From positions 1-45,841 of the forward strand of contig DXIN01000011.1 in the NCBI GenBank assembly GCA_019112865.1: DNA of 45,841 bases. The letters are read 5' to 3'. The stretch comes from Candidatus Helicobacter avicola (lineage in GTDB: Bacteria; Campylobacterota; Campylobacteria; Campylobacterales; Helicobacteraceae). Each line of letters begins with the position of its first letter. Position 1 is the first letter of the stretch. The notes under the pieces are model-generated. The model searched no databases. It saw only the letters and a list, made by a program, of their open reading frames with translations, and had not been told where the DNA came from. This document shows positions 26,502 through 36,401 of this stretch, in pieces. A program made the translations under genes and the position numbers.

Positions 26502-28382
26502 ATGGCTACAAAACATTCTTTTCAGACAGAGATTACACAACTTTTGGATTTGATGATACATTCTTTGTATTCACACAAAGAAATCTTTTTGCGTGAGTTA
26601 GTGAGCAATGCCTCTGACGCGCTTGATAAACTCTCGTATCTCACGCTCACTGATGAGAAATTTAAAAACCTCACCTTTAGTCCGCGTATCGACATCTCTT
26701 TTGATGACAAAAAGGGCACTATCACGATACAAGATAATGGTATCGGTATGAATGAATCCGACCTCAAAGAACACTTAGGTGTGATCGCCAAATCCGGCAC
26801 CAAAAGCTTCCTCTCCCAGCTCTCTGGGGATAAGAAAAAAGATTCCGCGCTTATTGGGCAGTTTGGTGTGGGGTTTTACTCGGCATTTATGGTGGCAGAT
26901 CGCGTGGTGGTGCAGAGTAAGAAAGCAGGCGAGGATAAGGCGTATGCGTGGGTGAGTGATGGCAGGGGTGAGTATGAGATAGGCGAGTGCGTGCAAGAGG
27001 AGTTTGGCACACAAATCACACTTTATCTCAAAAAAGATGAGAAGCACTTCGCCTCGCGCTGGGAGATTCAGAGCATTATCGGTAAATACTCCGAGCATAT
27101 TGCTTTCCCTATCTATCTGCACTACACCGAAATGGTGAGCGAGCCTCAAGAGGACAAAGAGGACAAGAGCAAGAAAAAGGAAAAACTCGAGCAAAAAGTG
27201 GAGCAGATAAACTCGGCAAAAGCCCTCTGGACTCTGCCCAAATCCGAGCTAAAAGAGCAGGATTATAAGGATTTTTATAAATCATTTGCCCATGATAATG
27301 CCGATCCGCTGCGCTGGATTCACACCAAAGTCGAGGGCAATCTCGAATACACCACACTTTTTTATTTCCCCAAAACCGCACCTTTTGACCTCTATCGCGT
27401 GGATTATCAAAGCGGTGTGAAGCTCTATGTCAAACGTGTGTTTATCACCGATGATGACAAGGAGCTTTTGCCGCCGTATTTGCGGTTTGTGCGCGGGGTG
27501 ATTGATAGTAGCGATTTGCCGCTTAATGTCAGTCGTGAGATTTTGCAGCAAAACAAAATCCTTGCCAATATCAAATCCGCCTCGACCAAAAAAATCCTAT
27601 CAGAAATCGCCTCGATGGCAAAAGATGAGAATCTGTATAAAGAATTTTACACGCAGTTTGGCAAAGTGCTTAAAGAGGGGCTTTATGGGGATTATGAAAA
27701 CAAAGACAAATTGCTTGAGCTTGTGCGCTTTGATAGCCAAAATCGCGAGTTTGTCTCGCTTAAAGCCTATAAAGAATCTATGCCCAAAGAGCAAAAAAGC
27801 ATTTATTATGTGTTAGGTGAGCATAAAGAGTTGCTCAAAAACTCCCCACTTTTGGAGAAATTTACCAACAAAGGTTTTGAAGTGCTACTGCTAAGTGATG
27901 AAATCGATGGTATGGTAATGCCTATGGTGGGCGAATATGACAAAACACCGCTCAAAAATGTCAGCTCCAAAGACGCGCTGGGTGAAATTGGCGATGAGGG
28001 TGTGAGTGATGAAGTCAAAAAAGAGTTTGAGTCGATTCTAAAAGGCTTCAAAGATGCGTTAGGCGAGCAAATCGGCGAGGTAAGCCTCACAAACCTTATG
28101 CAGCAAGCTCCTCTAAGCCTCATCAAGCAAGATGACAATCCTATGCTAGCCCAGCTCTTTGCGCAAATGGGACAAAAAGCCCCAAAAGCTAAGCCAAATA
28201 TCGAGATTAATGTCAATCATAAGATTTTCCAAAAACTCAAAAACTCACAAGATACGGACAAAATCGCTAAAGTTGCGCATTTGCTCTTTGGGAGTGCGCT
28301 CATCGCCGAAGGAGGCAACCTCGAGCAGGGCGGTGAGTTTAGCAAGCGATTAAACGATCTTATGTTTGAGTGGTTAGATTGA
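26502..28382 (+). CDS. htpG: Chaperone HtpG (bacterial Hsp90)
   Basis: A cytosolic ATP-dependent chaperone. The Bergerat ATPase fold shows NASDALDKL, the DNGIGM motif and GQFGVGFYS; the middle domain has FFPKTAPFDLY-type and LPLNVSRE blocks, and a C-terminal dimerisation domain follows. The frame extends upstream to 26472, but the ATG at 26502 (ATKHSFQTE...) with AAGGAG seven bases before is the family start and gives 626 residues. Its 3' end overlaps the convergent small gene by 23 bases. Confidence 0.97.
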   Translation: MATKHSFQTEITQLLDLMIHSLYSHKEIFLRELVSNASDALDKLSYLTLTDEKFKNLTFSPRIDISFDDKKGTITIQDNGIGMNESDLKEHLGVIAKSGTKSFLSQLSGDKKKDSALIGQFGVGFYSAFMVADRVVVQSKKAGEDKAYAWVSDGRGEYEIGECVQEEFGTQITLYLKKDEKHFASRWEIQSIIGKYSEHIAFPIYLHYTEMVSEPQEDKEDKSKKKEKLEQKVEQINSAKALWTLPKSELKEQDYKDFYKSFAHDNADPLRWIHTKVEGNLEYTTLFYFPKTAPFDLYRVDYQSGVKLYVKRVFITDDDKELLPPYLRFVRGVIDSSDLPLNVSREILQQNKILANIKSASTKKILSEIASMAKDENLYKEFYTQFGKVLKEGLYGDYENKDKLLELVRFDSQNREFVSLKAYKESMPKEQKSIYYVLGEHKELLKNSPLLEKFTNKGFEVLLLSDEIDGMVMPMVGEYDKTPLKNVSSKDALGEIGDEGVSDEVKKEFESILKGFKDALGEQIGEVSLTNLMQQAPLSLIKQDDNPMLAQLFAQMGQKAPKAKPNIEINVNHKIFQKLKNSQDTDKIAKVAHLLFGSALIAEGGNLEQGGEFSKRLNDLMFEWLD

Positions 28383-28572
28383 GAATTGTGTAGTGATTTT
28401 GTGAATCAAGGGCGATTTCATAGGATTTGCCGCTGTGCAAATCTATGAGATAGCACTGATCGCCACCCTCACATTGTGCGCGCTCTGGCGGATAACCTTT
28501 GAGGCGCGCTGATACCTCCTCTAAGTCCATACATAATGCAGAAAATCCAAACATCACGAGCTTGTAGCGCAT
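28360..28572 (-). CDS. Small conserved hypothetical protein
   Basis: A 70-residue protein beginning MRYKLVMFGFSAL, with a Cys pair in CEGGDQC. The ATG at 28572 follows AAGGAG; an upstream extension to 28623 has no support. It converges with htpG and shares 23 bases at the stop ends. Function unknown. Confidence 0.55.
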   Translation of the reverse strand: MRYKLVMFGFSALCMDLEEVSARLKGYPPERAQCEGGDQCYLIDLHSGKSYEIALDSQNHYTILNLTTQT

Positions 28573-28663
28573 ATTTTCTCCTTTTTTGATTGTGGTATTA
28601 TGGATTGTCTTGTGCAATGTCAAGATAATGGGTGGGTAACAATGGGTTTAAGAGGATTTTTGT

Positions 28664-28669
28664 TACAAT
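28664..28669 (+). promoter_or_regulatory. -10-like box of the pseudouridine synthase gene
   Basis: TACAAT after a TTTTTG stretch, about 29 bases before the GTG start, with AAAGGA between them. Confidence 0.45.
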
Positions 28670-28697
28670 ACCAAAGATTTAATCACAAAGGAATATC

Positions 28698-29459
28698 GTG
28701 CGTCTTAACCAATACATCGCCCACAATTCGAAGTTTTCGCGCCGTGAGGCTGACACACTTATAGAATCTGGGCGCGTGAAACTCAATCACACAAAGGCTA
28801 CCTTGCAAAGTGTGTTGGGAGCGAAGGATAAGGTATTTGTCGATGGCAAGCTCTTGCGCCCTGTGCAAAAATACACCGCTATCATCTACCACAAGCCCAA
28901 AGGCGAGCTAGTGAGCAAGCGCGATGATCGCGGGCGTAGGGTCATCTATGATAGCTTAGATTCTAAGTTTAGGGGGTTTAGCTATGTCGGGCGGCTGGAT
29001 TATGCAAGTGAGGGGCTTTTAATCCTAAGCGATAGTAAGCAGGTGGTGCATTCTCTAAGCACCGCAGCCCTCCCACGCACATACAATCTCAAGCTCTCCC
29101 ACGCGCTTAGCCCCAAACTCTTGGATTCTGTGCGTTTGATGCTAGAGGAGGGCAGGGGCTTTGAGATAGATAATGTCAAGGGTGCGCATACTTTGAGCAA
29201 GATTGGCTCCCTCACACTTGCACCATTTCTAGACTTTGAGATTTTGCGCCATAGTGCTTTGCCACGCGTGCGTGTCGTGCTAGAGGAGGGTAAAAACCGA
29301 GAGCTAAGGCGGTTTTTTGCGCAATTTGGCTATGAGATCTTGGATTTGAAGCGCGTAGGCTATGGATTTTGTAGTCTCAATAACCTGCCTTGTGGCAAGT
29401 GGCGGTATTTCACAAAAGATGAGTATAAAAAACTCAAGGCATTTTTGGGCGAATCCTAA
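28698..29459 (+). CDS. rluB: RluB/RsuA-family pseudouridine synthase
   Basis: It converts a uridine of large-subunit rRNA (or small-subunit in RsuA) to pseudouridine. An S4 RNA-binding domain opens the protein (MRLNQYIAHNSKFSRREADTL). The catalytic block GRLDYASEGLLILS contains the essential Asp, and EGKNRELRRFF is the family's third motif. It is 253 residues and starts with GTG, supported by AAAGGA. The gene lies upstream of serS but about 108 bases away. Assignment to RluB rather than RsuA is by general likeness. Confidence 0.85.
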   Translation: MRLNQYIAHNSKFSRREADTLIESGRVKLNHTKATLQSVLGAKDKVFVDGKLLRPVQKYTAIIYHKPKGELVSKRDDRGRRVIYDSLDSKFRGFSYVGRLDYASEGLLILSDSKQVVHSLSTAALPRTYNLKLSHALSPKLLDSVRLMLEEGRGFEIDNVKGAHTLSKIGSLTLAPFLDFEILRHSALPRVRVVLEEGKNRELRRFFAQFGYEILDLKRVGYGFCSLNNLPCGKWRYFTKDEYKKLKAFLGES

Positions 29460-29567
29460 TGCAGTGAGAATCTAAGCTACTTAAGTTTTAGCGGAATAAC
29501 AAATGCTTTTAGATAGCAGAGATTCTATACATTTTGAGAAATCTATCAATTCATCAAGGAATGTGCA

Positions 29568-30848
29568 ATGATTGATATAAGAGCGGTATTAAACGACTTT
29601 GAAACCTTACAAGAAAAGCTTGCGATTAAAAAGGTAAGTACGCAGACCCTTAGGGAGCTTTATGACTTGGCTAATGCGCAAAAGAAGTGCAAACAAGACC
29701 TAGAGGAGCTTCAAGCTTATCAAAACAAAACTTCTAAGCTCTTTGGTGCGTATAGGGCACAGGGCAAAGATACTAACGAGCTAAAAAACGCACTAGATAC
29801 TAACAAACAAAAACTTGCCCACGCCCAAACCCACCTCACAGAGATAGAATCTAAGCTTGAATCTCTCGCGCACATAATCCCTAATATCCCAGATTCTAAA
29901 ACACCTGCTGGCGATGATGAGCATGATAATGTGGAAGTGGCTAAGGTTTTAACTCCTCGCACATTTGACTTCACGCCTAAGGAGCATTGGGAGCTTGCCG
30001 AGCAAAATGGCTGGATAGACTTCGAAACTGGTGTGAAGCTTGCCAAAAGTCGCTTTAGTGTGCTGCGCGGTGAGGGTGCGAGGCTCAATCGTGCGCTTAT
30101 TAATTTTATGCTTGATCATAACGAGCAAGCGGGTTTTGAGATGGTAAGCACGCCGCTGCTTGTCAATGCGCATTGTCTTTTTGGCACGGGGCAGTTGCCT
30201 AAATTTGAAGAGGATATGTTTAAGGTAAAAACCCATATTGAGGAGCTGGATTCACCAGATAGCAAGATGCACGAGCTTTATCTCATCTCGACTTCTGAAA
30301 TCACGCTTACTAATCTCTACAATGACTGCATTATCCCCAAAGATAAGCTGCCCATTATGCTCACTGCTTACACGCCTTGCTTTCGCAAAGAAGCTGGGAG
30401 TGCGGGGCGTGATACACGGGGAATGATTCGCCAACATCAGTTTGATAAAGTCGAGCTTGTCGCGCTCACGCACCCCGATGATAGTGATGCTATGCAAGAA
30501 AAAATGGTGGAGACAGCAAGCGGGATATTGCGGGCTTTAGAGCTTCCTCATCGCCTTGTGCAGCTATGCGGAGGGGATTTGGGATTTAGCGCGAGCAATA
30601 CCATAGATATTGAGGTATGGCTACCCGGGCAGAACTGCTATCGTGAGATTAGCTCTATCTCTAATACGCGCGATTTCCAAGCGCGTAGGGCAAAGATTCG
30701 ATTCAAAGATGAGAAAAAAAATACCCTCGTGCATACGCTTAATGGTTCATCACTCGCAGTAGGGCGCACACTCATCGCAATTATGGAGAATTTTCAAAAC
30801 CAAGATGGGAGTATCACAATCCCAAAAGTGCTGCAAAAATATCTCTAA
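29568..30848 (+). CDS. serS: Seryl-tRNA synthetase
   Basis: A class II synthetase charging tRNA-Ser. The N-terminal ~110 residues form the long antiparallel coiled coil that grips the tRNA. Motif 2 ([20 protein letters not shown]) and motif 3 ([19 protein letters not shown]) are intact. At 426 residues it is family length. AAGGA precedes the ATG. The TPR gene begins 10 bases after its stop, a neighbourhood also seen in Campylobacter and H. pylori. Confidence 0.97.
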   Translation: MIDIRAVLNDFETLQEKLAIKKVSTQTLRELYDLANAQKKCKQDLEELQAYQNKTSKLFGAYRAQGKDTNELKNALDTNKQKLAHAQTHLTEIESKLESLAHIIPNIPDSKTPAGDDEHDNVEVAKVLTPRTFDFTPKEHWELAEQNGWIDFETGVKLAKSRFSVLRGEGARLNRALINFMLDHNEQAGFEMVSTPLLVNAHCLFGTGQLPKFEEDMFKVKTHIEELDSPDSKMHELYLISTSEITLTNLYNDCIIPKDKLPIMLTAYTPCFRKEAGSAGRDTRGMIRQHQFDKVELVALTHPDDSDAMQEKMVETASGILRALELPHRLVQLCGGDLGFSASNTIDIEVWLPGQNCYREISSISNTRDFQARRAKIRFKDEKKNTLVHTLNGSSLAVGRTLIAIMENFQNQDGSITIPKVLQKYL

Positions 30849-30858
30849 GGCTTAATGT

Positions 30859-33273
30859 ATGGCTGCACAAGAAGTCGATCTCAACGACCCAAATGCTCTA
30901 TCACAAGAGGAGCAAGAGGCACAACCTAGCACCCCAGAGGAGCAACAAGCAGGATTCAAACAAAAGATTGCCACATTTTTAGCACCTTTGGTGCAAAAAG
31001 TTCCCGCTTTAAAAGATAACAAAAAAGCCTTGTTTGCAGTCATTGGTGGAGGTGTGAGTGTTTTTTTGCTCATCATCAGCCTTATTATCTTTGCCTTTAG
31101 TGGTGGCAATGATGAGGATATGCCTCCACCTCCGCCACCACCAAAACCTACCAAAATATCCCAACCACCTCAAGTTAAAGAACTCTCTAAAAAAGGCAGT
31201 ATTGATGAGAGCGAACTAGGACAGATGATTAAAAAGGCAAATATCCTCTATGAGCAAGGCGACAAACTAGAGGCATTGGATTTGTTTGAGCATATTGCTA
31301 TTTTTTCTCAATCGCTTGCAGGATATAATCTAGGCGTGATTAAGCTCAAAGAAAAAGAATACGAACAAGCCCTGCAGTCTTTTGATATGGCGATTGCAGC
31401 AGGTGAAGATGTGGCGGTGAGTGCGATTAACGCTGCATATGCCGCACACAAGCTAGGCAAGCAAAATTTGGTGGATTATTATGTGGGGATTAGCTCCTCA
31501 CATCTTTTTGAGGCTAACAAACAGCCTTTTTATTCGTTTCTTTATAGTCTCATTGATATTTACAAGGGCTTTTATTTTGAATCTCTCTCTTCATTACTCA
31601 ATCCCAACTCCCAAGCCTATCAAACGCATAACAACAAGCTTGCTGCGAGAATCTTTGTGCTTTTTAATGATGACTACAACGCCCTTGCGACGCTCAAAAA
31701 AACGCCCACCAAAAAAGACAATCTTGCTATCGCCCAGCTTCACGCAAGAGTGGGCGAATACAAAAAAGCGCGCCAATATGTGTATGAATACCTCAATACC
31801 TTTGCTAAAGACCCCCACGCGCTGATGTCTTTGCAGCTCATCGAATTAAAGTTAGGGAATTTCAAAGAAAGTGTGAGTATCCTCAATCGTATGATGCGTC
31901 AAGATGAAAAAAATCCTGATTTAAGCCTCTATCCCATACACGTCAAACTCAAAGAAGAGCTGTTTGATATTCACCAAGCCCAAGAGAATTTTTGGAATCG
32001 CAAGTTTGAACACGAGCAGATTTTGGGCTATAAAATTTTGTATTATTACGCACCTTTTAGAATCTTTGACGCCAAACAAAGCCTTGAAACAATCCAAGAA
32101 GGTGGCATACATCTAAAAATCAATAATATTGAGCTTGCCAAAAGTGCTTTGGGTGAGGGTAGTGGGATAGCCAAAGTCAATCAAAACATCACACTTGCCC
32201 TAAGAGAAGCAAACAGCAACAATATCCGCAAAGCCCAAGAGTATATGCTAAAAGCCCTAAACATCTATCCAAATCACGCAATTTTGCATTACAATATGGG
32301 TGTGCTGTATGCCCAAGCGGGTAACTATGATGACGCCTACACACATTTTTTGCGTGCTTATCATTTGGATAGTAATGATGTCCTTTCGGGGTTGTTTGCT
32401 GTGATTTCAGGGAGATTGACCTATCGCAATGTCGATAGAATCCTAAGCTCCATAAGCTCGGATTTTGCGGATATTAGCTTTGAATCTAGTGAGCAAAAGG
32501 CATTTTTGCTCTGTTTTTTGCGCTATCTTAATAATGTGCCAATCGAGGATTTTGTGTGGATAGGCAATACCAAAAAACCCATATACTACGCGCTAAAAAG
32601 TGCTTATGGCATAGCCAAACAAGATCCACAAATGACGATGGAGAGCTTTAAAAAAATCCAAGATATTTACCCAAAAGATGTCGTGGCAAATGTGATGTAT
32701 GAGCTTGCACGTTTTTATAAACGCGATCTCAAAGAAGTGGCATTAGAGCTCAATGAGTTGTATTACAAAAAAGATTTAGATATGAGCAGTATTTATTTTG
32801 GTGCGTCTTTGGCGCGTGAGCTGTATATTTATACATCGTTTATCACGGGGACTTTACTAAGTATCGAACCCGAGCTAGAAAAAAAGCTCCTTAGTATCAA
32901 CGACAACAATGCTGGAATTTTGCAAGTTTTGGGGCTTTTGAATATTTATAGTGGGCATTTTGAAAAGGCATTTGTGTATTACAACACGCTTATTGATGAC
33001 ATCAAAGAAGACGACCCACAGACGCGTTTTCTAGGTGCAGTGGCGGCTCTAGGTGCTGGACGGCACGAGAACGCCGTGGCACTGCTCCAAATCTCCAAGA
33101 TAGAATCTGCTACAAATTTAGAATCCAAATTTGCCCTAGGATTGCTCTATCAAGAAGCCAAAAATTTCAAAGCCGCGCGTGATCACTACGAGCAGGTGAG
33201 TAGCAGTGATTTTTTATCAGAATACTTTGATTTTGACATTGATACAAGCCAAATGCTCAAGGAGTATAATTAG
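30859..33273 (+). CDS. pflB: PflB-type TPR protein of the flagellar motor
   Basis: An 804-residue protein with an acidic cytosolic N-terminus and one membrane helix (about 53-76, ALFAVIGGGVSVFLLIISLI). A proline run (MPPPPPPPKP) follows, then a long periplasmic series of TPR helices (LHYNMGVLYAQAGNYDDAY near residue 480 is a clear repeat). The gene after serS in Campylobacter is pflB. PflB forms the periplasmic scaffold ring that holds the enlarged stator set of the epsilonproteobacterial motor. The name rests on position, length and layout rather than alignment. No other flagellar gene is here. Confidence 0.8.
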   Translation: MAAQEVDLNDPNALSQEEQEAQPSTPEEQQAGFKQKIATFLAPLVQKVPALKDNKKALFAVIGGGVSVFLLIISLIIFAFSGGNDEDMPPPPPPPKPTKISQPPQVKELSKKGSIDESELGQMIKKANILYEQGDKLEALDLFEHIAIFSQSLAGYNLGVIKLKEKEYEQALQSFDMAIAAGEDVAVSAINAAYAAHKLGKQNLVDYYVGISSSHLFEANKQPFYSFLYSLIDIYKGFYFESLSSLLNPNSQAYQTHNNKLAARIFVLFNDDYNALATLKKTPTKKDNLAIAQLHARVGEYKKARQYVYEYLNTFAKDPHALMSLQLIELKLGNFKESVSILNRMMRQDEKNPDLSLYPIHVKLKEELFDIHQAQENFWNRKFEHEQILGYKILYYYAPFRIFDAKQSLETIQEGGIHLKINNIELAKSALGEGSGIAKVNQNITLALREANSNNIRKAQEYMLKALNIYPNHAILHYNMGVLYAQAGNYDDAYTHFLRAYHLDSNDVLSGLFAVISGRLTYRNVDRILSSISSDFADISFESSEQKAFLLCFLRYLNNVPIEDFVWIGNTKKPIYYALKSAYGIAKQDPQMTMESFKKIQDIYPKDVVANVMYELARFYKRDLKEVALELNELYYKKDLDMSSIYFGASLARELYIYTSFITGTLLSIEPELEKKLLSINDNNAGILQVLGLLNIYSGHFEKAFVYYNTLIDDIKEDDPQTRFLGAVAALGAGRHENAVALLQISKIESATNLESKFALGLLYQEAKNFKAARDHYEQVSSSDFLSEYFDFDIDTSQMLKEYN

Positions 33274-33292
33274 ATTCTGCATTTGCAGAATC
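33273..33292 (+). terminator. Perfect inverted repeat at the pflB stop
   Basis: GATTCTGCA-TT-TGCAGAATC forms nine pairs starting at the last base of the pflB stop. No T run follows, so it may act as a transcript-end hairpin rather than a strong terminator. It is built on the genome's favoured AGATTCT/AGAATCT word. Confidence 0.45.
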
Positions 33293-33596
33293 CACCAACC
33301 CCACAGAATCTAACACAAATAGCAATAGCACATTGCAAAATATAGAGGCAGGAGACCGGGCAAGACAACATAGCCTAGATTCTAGCAATGAGCCATTTTC
33401 TCTGCTGCCTGCCTACTATCGTGAGCGAGACCTAGAAGTGGAATATCTCTTTATCATTACTGATTTGCGCGAGCTAGTGGCAAATAACTTTAAAACCTTT
33501 TTTTCACGCAAAAACCCAAGGTAGAGAAATAACAACGGCGTGTGGTATGTGCTAGGAGAATGTATCGATACAAAAGCCCTCAAGCACTACACTTAG
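33276..33596 (+). pseudogene. Probable remnant of a lost gene
   Basis: One frame is open from a stop at the pflB end, has no ATG or ribosome site, and reads as a plausible protein (LPAYYRERDLEVEYLFIITD, LRELVANNFKTFFSRKNP). After a TAG (33522-33524) the same frame continues as NNNGVWYVLGECIDTKALKH to a second stop at 33596. That pattern fits the tail of a decayed gene. I do not recognise the family. The rest of the gap to 33676 contains nothing clear. Confidence 0.4.
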
Positions 33597-33676
33597 CAAT
33601 CACTAATCTTGTGGTATTAGCTACCTTACGACAAAGCCTCCGTCATACTCATTTGTCTTTGCAATAACACACAATC

Positions 33677-34171
33677 TCACGCTCCTACATACGCCTTATA
33701 ATCAGCTAAAGGGAGATTCTGCGCATTCGCACTAAAGATACAAAAAGGTTTTTTGGGCTTTACTCCCAAATACTTAAAACTATGGTAAATTGGCACAAAA
33801 ATATCCTCTATGGTCGCGCCGTGGTGTCCATCATAGCTAGATTCTGCACCGCCTGCAGTAGTAACAATCCCAAAGCTCTTGCCCTCTAGCATCTTAGGCT
33901 CACCCCCATATAAGATTCCTGTTAGCACCCTATCTTGCCATTCTTTGAGCAAACTCGGTGTGCTAAACCAAAACAAAGGAAACTGAAAAATGATAGTATC
34001 AGCGTTTTTGAGCAATGTCTTTTGGGCTTCTACATCAATATTGCCATTAGGACAAGTGAGTGTGAGGTTTTCTATCGTGAGATTTGGTGTGTCCTGCACA
34101 GATTCTAGCAGTGCTTTATTGACCTTAGAATTTTCCCAAAAAGTGTGGGCAAAAAGTATGAGTGTTTTCAT
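33677..34171 (-). CDS. Flavodoxin-fold NAD(P)H oxidoreductase
   Basis: A 164-residue protein of the Flavodoxin_2 (quinone reductase/KefF/MdaB-like) family. The FMN/FAD phosphate region is ILFAHTFWENSKVNKAL, and the conserved IIFQFPLFWFSTPSLLKEW and GIVTTAGG blocks shape the flavin pocket. It probably reduces quinones or nitro compounds in the cytosol and protects against oxidants. AAGGAGC lies before the ATG, and TATAAT stands about 35 bases upstream on the minus strand. It is divergent from the DUF4105 gene. Confidence 0.85.
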   Translation of the reverse strand: MKTLILFAHTFWENSKVNKALLESVQDTPNLTIENLTLTCPNGNIDVEAQKTLLKNADTIIFQFPLFWFSTPSLLKEWQDRVLTGILYGGEPKMLEGKSFGIVTTAGGAESSYDGHHGATIEDIFVPIYHSFKYLGVKPKKPFCIFSANAQNLPLADYKAYVGA

Positions 34172-34202
34172 AAAAGCTCCTTAAGGATTGAAATGAGCGA
34201 TA

Positions 34203-34208
34203 ATTATA
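34203..34208 (-). promoter_or_regulatory. -10 box of the oxidoreductase gene
   Basis: Perfect TATAAT on the minus strand about 32 bases upstream of the ATG at 34171. Confidence 0.55.
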
Positions 34209-34249
34209 GGGTGCTTGGATTAATGTTTGGCAATGCGCAACATTTAGGC

Positions 34250-34255
34250 TATAAT
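34250..34255 (+). promoter_or_regulatory. -10 box of the DUF4105 gene
   Basis: Perfect TATAAT 29 bases upstream of the ATG at 34285. Confidence 0.6.
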
Positions 34256-34284
34256 GCCACGCAAAATCACAAAAAAGAGCATAT

Positions 34285-36237
34285 ATGCGATGTGTTGTAG
34301 TATTAATATTGTGTGTGGTATGGGTATTTGGGCTTTCGCGAGATGAGGCGATTGAGCAAGCCCTAAAGCTAGAGATTTATACACAAAAACAATGGCGAGA
34401 TTTGCTGCATTTTGATGGGCGAGAGAGCGAAATTGATTCTCCCGAATTTTTTTATGCCAAAAATGGTAAAAAGGACGCCAAAGCCGAGCTTATCGCCACG
34501 ATTGAAGCATTTTATCAACCCATAGATTCTATCATCGTGCCAGAGGATTTTATAGAACGTGTGAGCAAATCCAATGCTTTGCTTGATGCGGCGGTTACCT
34601 CTTTGCCTCGTCGCTCAAGTAGCCCAGAGGACTATCATGGTATCTGTCGCTTCCCTGCACGATTTTTTTATTTGGATTCACTCCTGCATTTTGAGGGATT
34701 GCCGACTTTAGAATGTCAGGAATTTAAAACGATGTTTGCCTATGTCAATCCCAAAAGTGCGACAATCATATTCCCTGCTGCGCATATTAATTCCCCTGCT
34801 TCGATGTTTGGACATACATTTTTGCTCCTAAACTCTGGGTTTAATTCACGTCTGCTCTCGTTTGCGATTAATTATCAAGCTTCAGCTGACCCTAATGTCG
34901 AAAATGGCTTTGCATTTGCGTTTAAAGGACTATTTGGAATGTATGATGGGCGATTTTCTATCCTGCCTTATTATGAAAAAATCAAAGAATATCGTGATGT
35001 TGAAAACCGCGATATATGGGAGTTTGACCTCAATTTGAGCTATGAGGAAGTCGTGCAGATGTATCGACACATCTGGGAGCTTGGCGATGCGTGGTCGTGG
35101 TATTATTTTTTTAGTGAAAATTGCTCATACAATATCTTGTGGCTTTTAGAAGTAGCGCGCCCTAGTCTAGTTTTGCGCGAAAAATTCATCTACCAAGTCA
35201 ATCCCCCCGAAACACTCTTTGTGATGCGCAATGCAGGACTTATCACCAAAGAAACCTATCGCCCTAGTAGGCGCGCTAAGCTCCTAGCGTATGAAAAGGA
35301 GATGAGCTTTAGTGATGTGCATAAAGCAAAAAAAGTCGCTAAAGGCAAATTGAGCGCGCAAAATATCGCTGATGATGAGAATCTATCCTTACGTCAAAAG
35401 CAATATATCCTTGAATCTAGCATTGAGATGAGTGAGTACTGGTATGCCAAAGACAAGCTCAAGCGAGATGACTATACACAAATAATCCACGATAGCGCGT
35501 CTGCGCGCTCACGGCTTGGTGCGAGCAGGGCAGTAGAAGTCATCACGCCTAACTCCCCACTTACAGGAAATCGGGGATTGCGACTAAGTCCGATGTATTT
35601 TGCCAATGCAGATTCTAGCGGTATCACACAGCAAGGCTTAGGACTAGACTTTCGCCTCACTTATCACGACATCACCGACAATGACAGAGGTTATCTCACG
35701 GGCGCACAGATTGAGTTTTTGAGAATCTTAGGCTATGCTGGAGTGGATTCACAAAACCAAATGCGCGCACATATCCACCAAGCTACGATTCTTTCACTTG
35801 CCTCATTTGGTATGGTGAGCAAGTTTTTTACACCTTTTTCTTACCGACTAGACACGGGGTTTTCAAGGCAGTTTCTGCACAACAACCTTCGCTACTATTT
35901 CGCCCTTGGTGGCGGATTTTCTACGCGCATAGGGCAATATAGCTATGTGTATTATCTCCTTGAGCCGACTTTATATTTTGATTGGCGCAATCAGGGCAGA
36001 TTTTTGCTCTCCAACGCTTTTGGAGTGGTGCTAGGCAATGATGGCGCACTCAAACTTGCATTAGAGTATAAGCTCAAAGCCTATGATACAGAGATTTTCG
36101 GACATTATGTGAGTGCCACAGGCTCGATAAATCTCAAGGCAAATCTTGGACTTTTTCTGACATTAGAATCCAACCTTCTCCCACAGCCCTACATTTCGCG
36201 TTATGGACTACAAAGCGGATTGAGAATTTATTTTTAA
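34285..36237 (+). CDS. DUF4105 envelope protein with C-terminal beta-rich domain
   Basis: A 650-residue secreted protein. The signal peptide is short (MRCVVVLILCVVWVFGLS). Residues ~95-300 match the DUF4105 (Lnb N-terminal periplasmic) domain: FPARFFYL, NSPASMFGHTFLLL with its conserved His, and FFSENCSYNILWLLE with its conserved Asn-Cys. That His/Cys pair suggests an enzyme of papain-like fold. The last ~250 residues are rich in alternating strands and end in YGLQSGLRIYF, so the C-terminus may be an outer-membrane barrel. Substrate unknown. It is monocistronic, with its own -10 box and terminator. Confidence 0.8.
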   Translation: MRCVVVLILCVVWVFGLSRDEAIEQALKLEIYTQKQWRDLLHFDGRESEIDSPEFFYAKNGKKDAKAELIATIEAFYQPIDSIIVPEDFIERVSKSNALLDAAVTSLPRRSSSPEDYHGICRFPARFFYLDSLLHFEGLPTLECQEFKTMFAYVNPKSATIIFPAAHINSPASMFGHTFLLLNSGFNSRLLSFAINYQASADPNVENGFAFAFKGLFGMYDGRFSILPYYEKIKEYRDVENRDIWEFDLNLSYEEVVQMYRHIWELGDAWSWYYFFSENCSYNILWLLEVARPSLVLREKFIYQVNPPETLFVMRNAGLITKETYRPSRRAKLLAYEKEMSFSDVHKAKKVAKGKLSAQNIADDENLSLRQKQYILESSIEMSEYWYAKDKLKRDDYTQIIHDSASARSRLGASRAVEVITPNSPLTGNRGLRLSPMYFANADSSGITQQGLGLDFRLTYHDITDNDRGYLTGAQIEFLRILGYAGVDSQNQMRAHIHQATILSLASFGMVSKFFTPFSYRLDTGFSRQFLHNNLRYYFALGGGFSTRIGQYSYVYYLLEPTLYFDWRNQGRFLLSNAFGVVLGNDGALKLALEYKLKAYDTEIFGHYVSATGSINLKANLGLFLTLESNLLPQPYISRYGLQSGLRIYF

Positions 36238-36264
36238 GCTTTGAGGGCATACACTGCCTTTTGC

Positions 36265-36289
36265 AGAATCTAAAGATTTTTTAGATTCT
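36265..36289 (+). terminator. Terminator after the DUF4105 gene
   Basis: AGAATCTAAA and TTTAGATTCT form ten pairs around a GATTT loop, followed by ATTATTTTATT. It is about 28 bases after the stop. Confidence 0.7.
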
Positions 36290-36301
36290 ATTATTTTATT
36301 G

Positions 36302-36370
36302 CAAGTTTGCTATGCAAACTTGTTATCGCTCGTGGAGAGTGAATCTCCACTCGTCTGTGCTTCGCGAGCA
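36302..36370. repeat. Multi-hairpin intergenic repeat, copy B
   Basis: CAAGTTTGC-TAT-GCAAACTTG (nine pairs), GTGGAGA-GTGAA-TCTCCAC (seven pairs) and TGCT-TCGCG-AGCA follow in series. The order, the central GGAG/CTCC hairpin and the final TGCTTCGCGAGC match the element at 14903-14966, although stem sequences differ. Confidence 0.5.
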
Positions 36371-36401
36371 TATACTATCAGAATCTAGAGCTTTAGATTA
36401 C

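Noticed and set aside
33637-33660. CCTCCGTCAT segment resembling the palindromic repeat
   Set aside because: Only about ten bases match the 20297-20384 element, which chance can explain.
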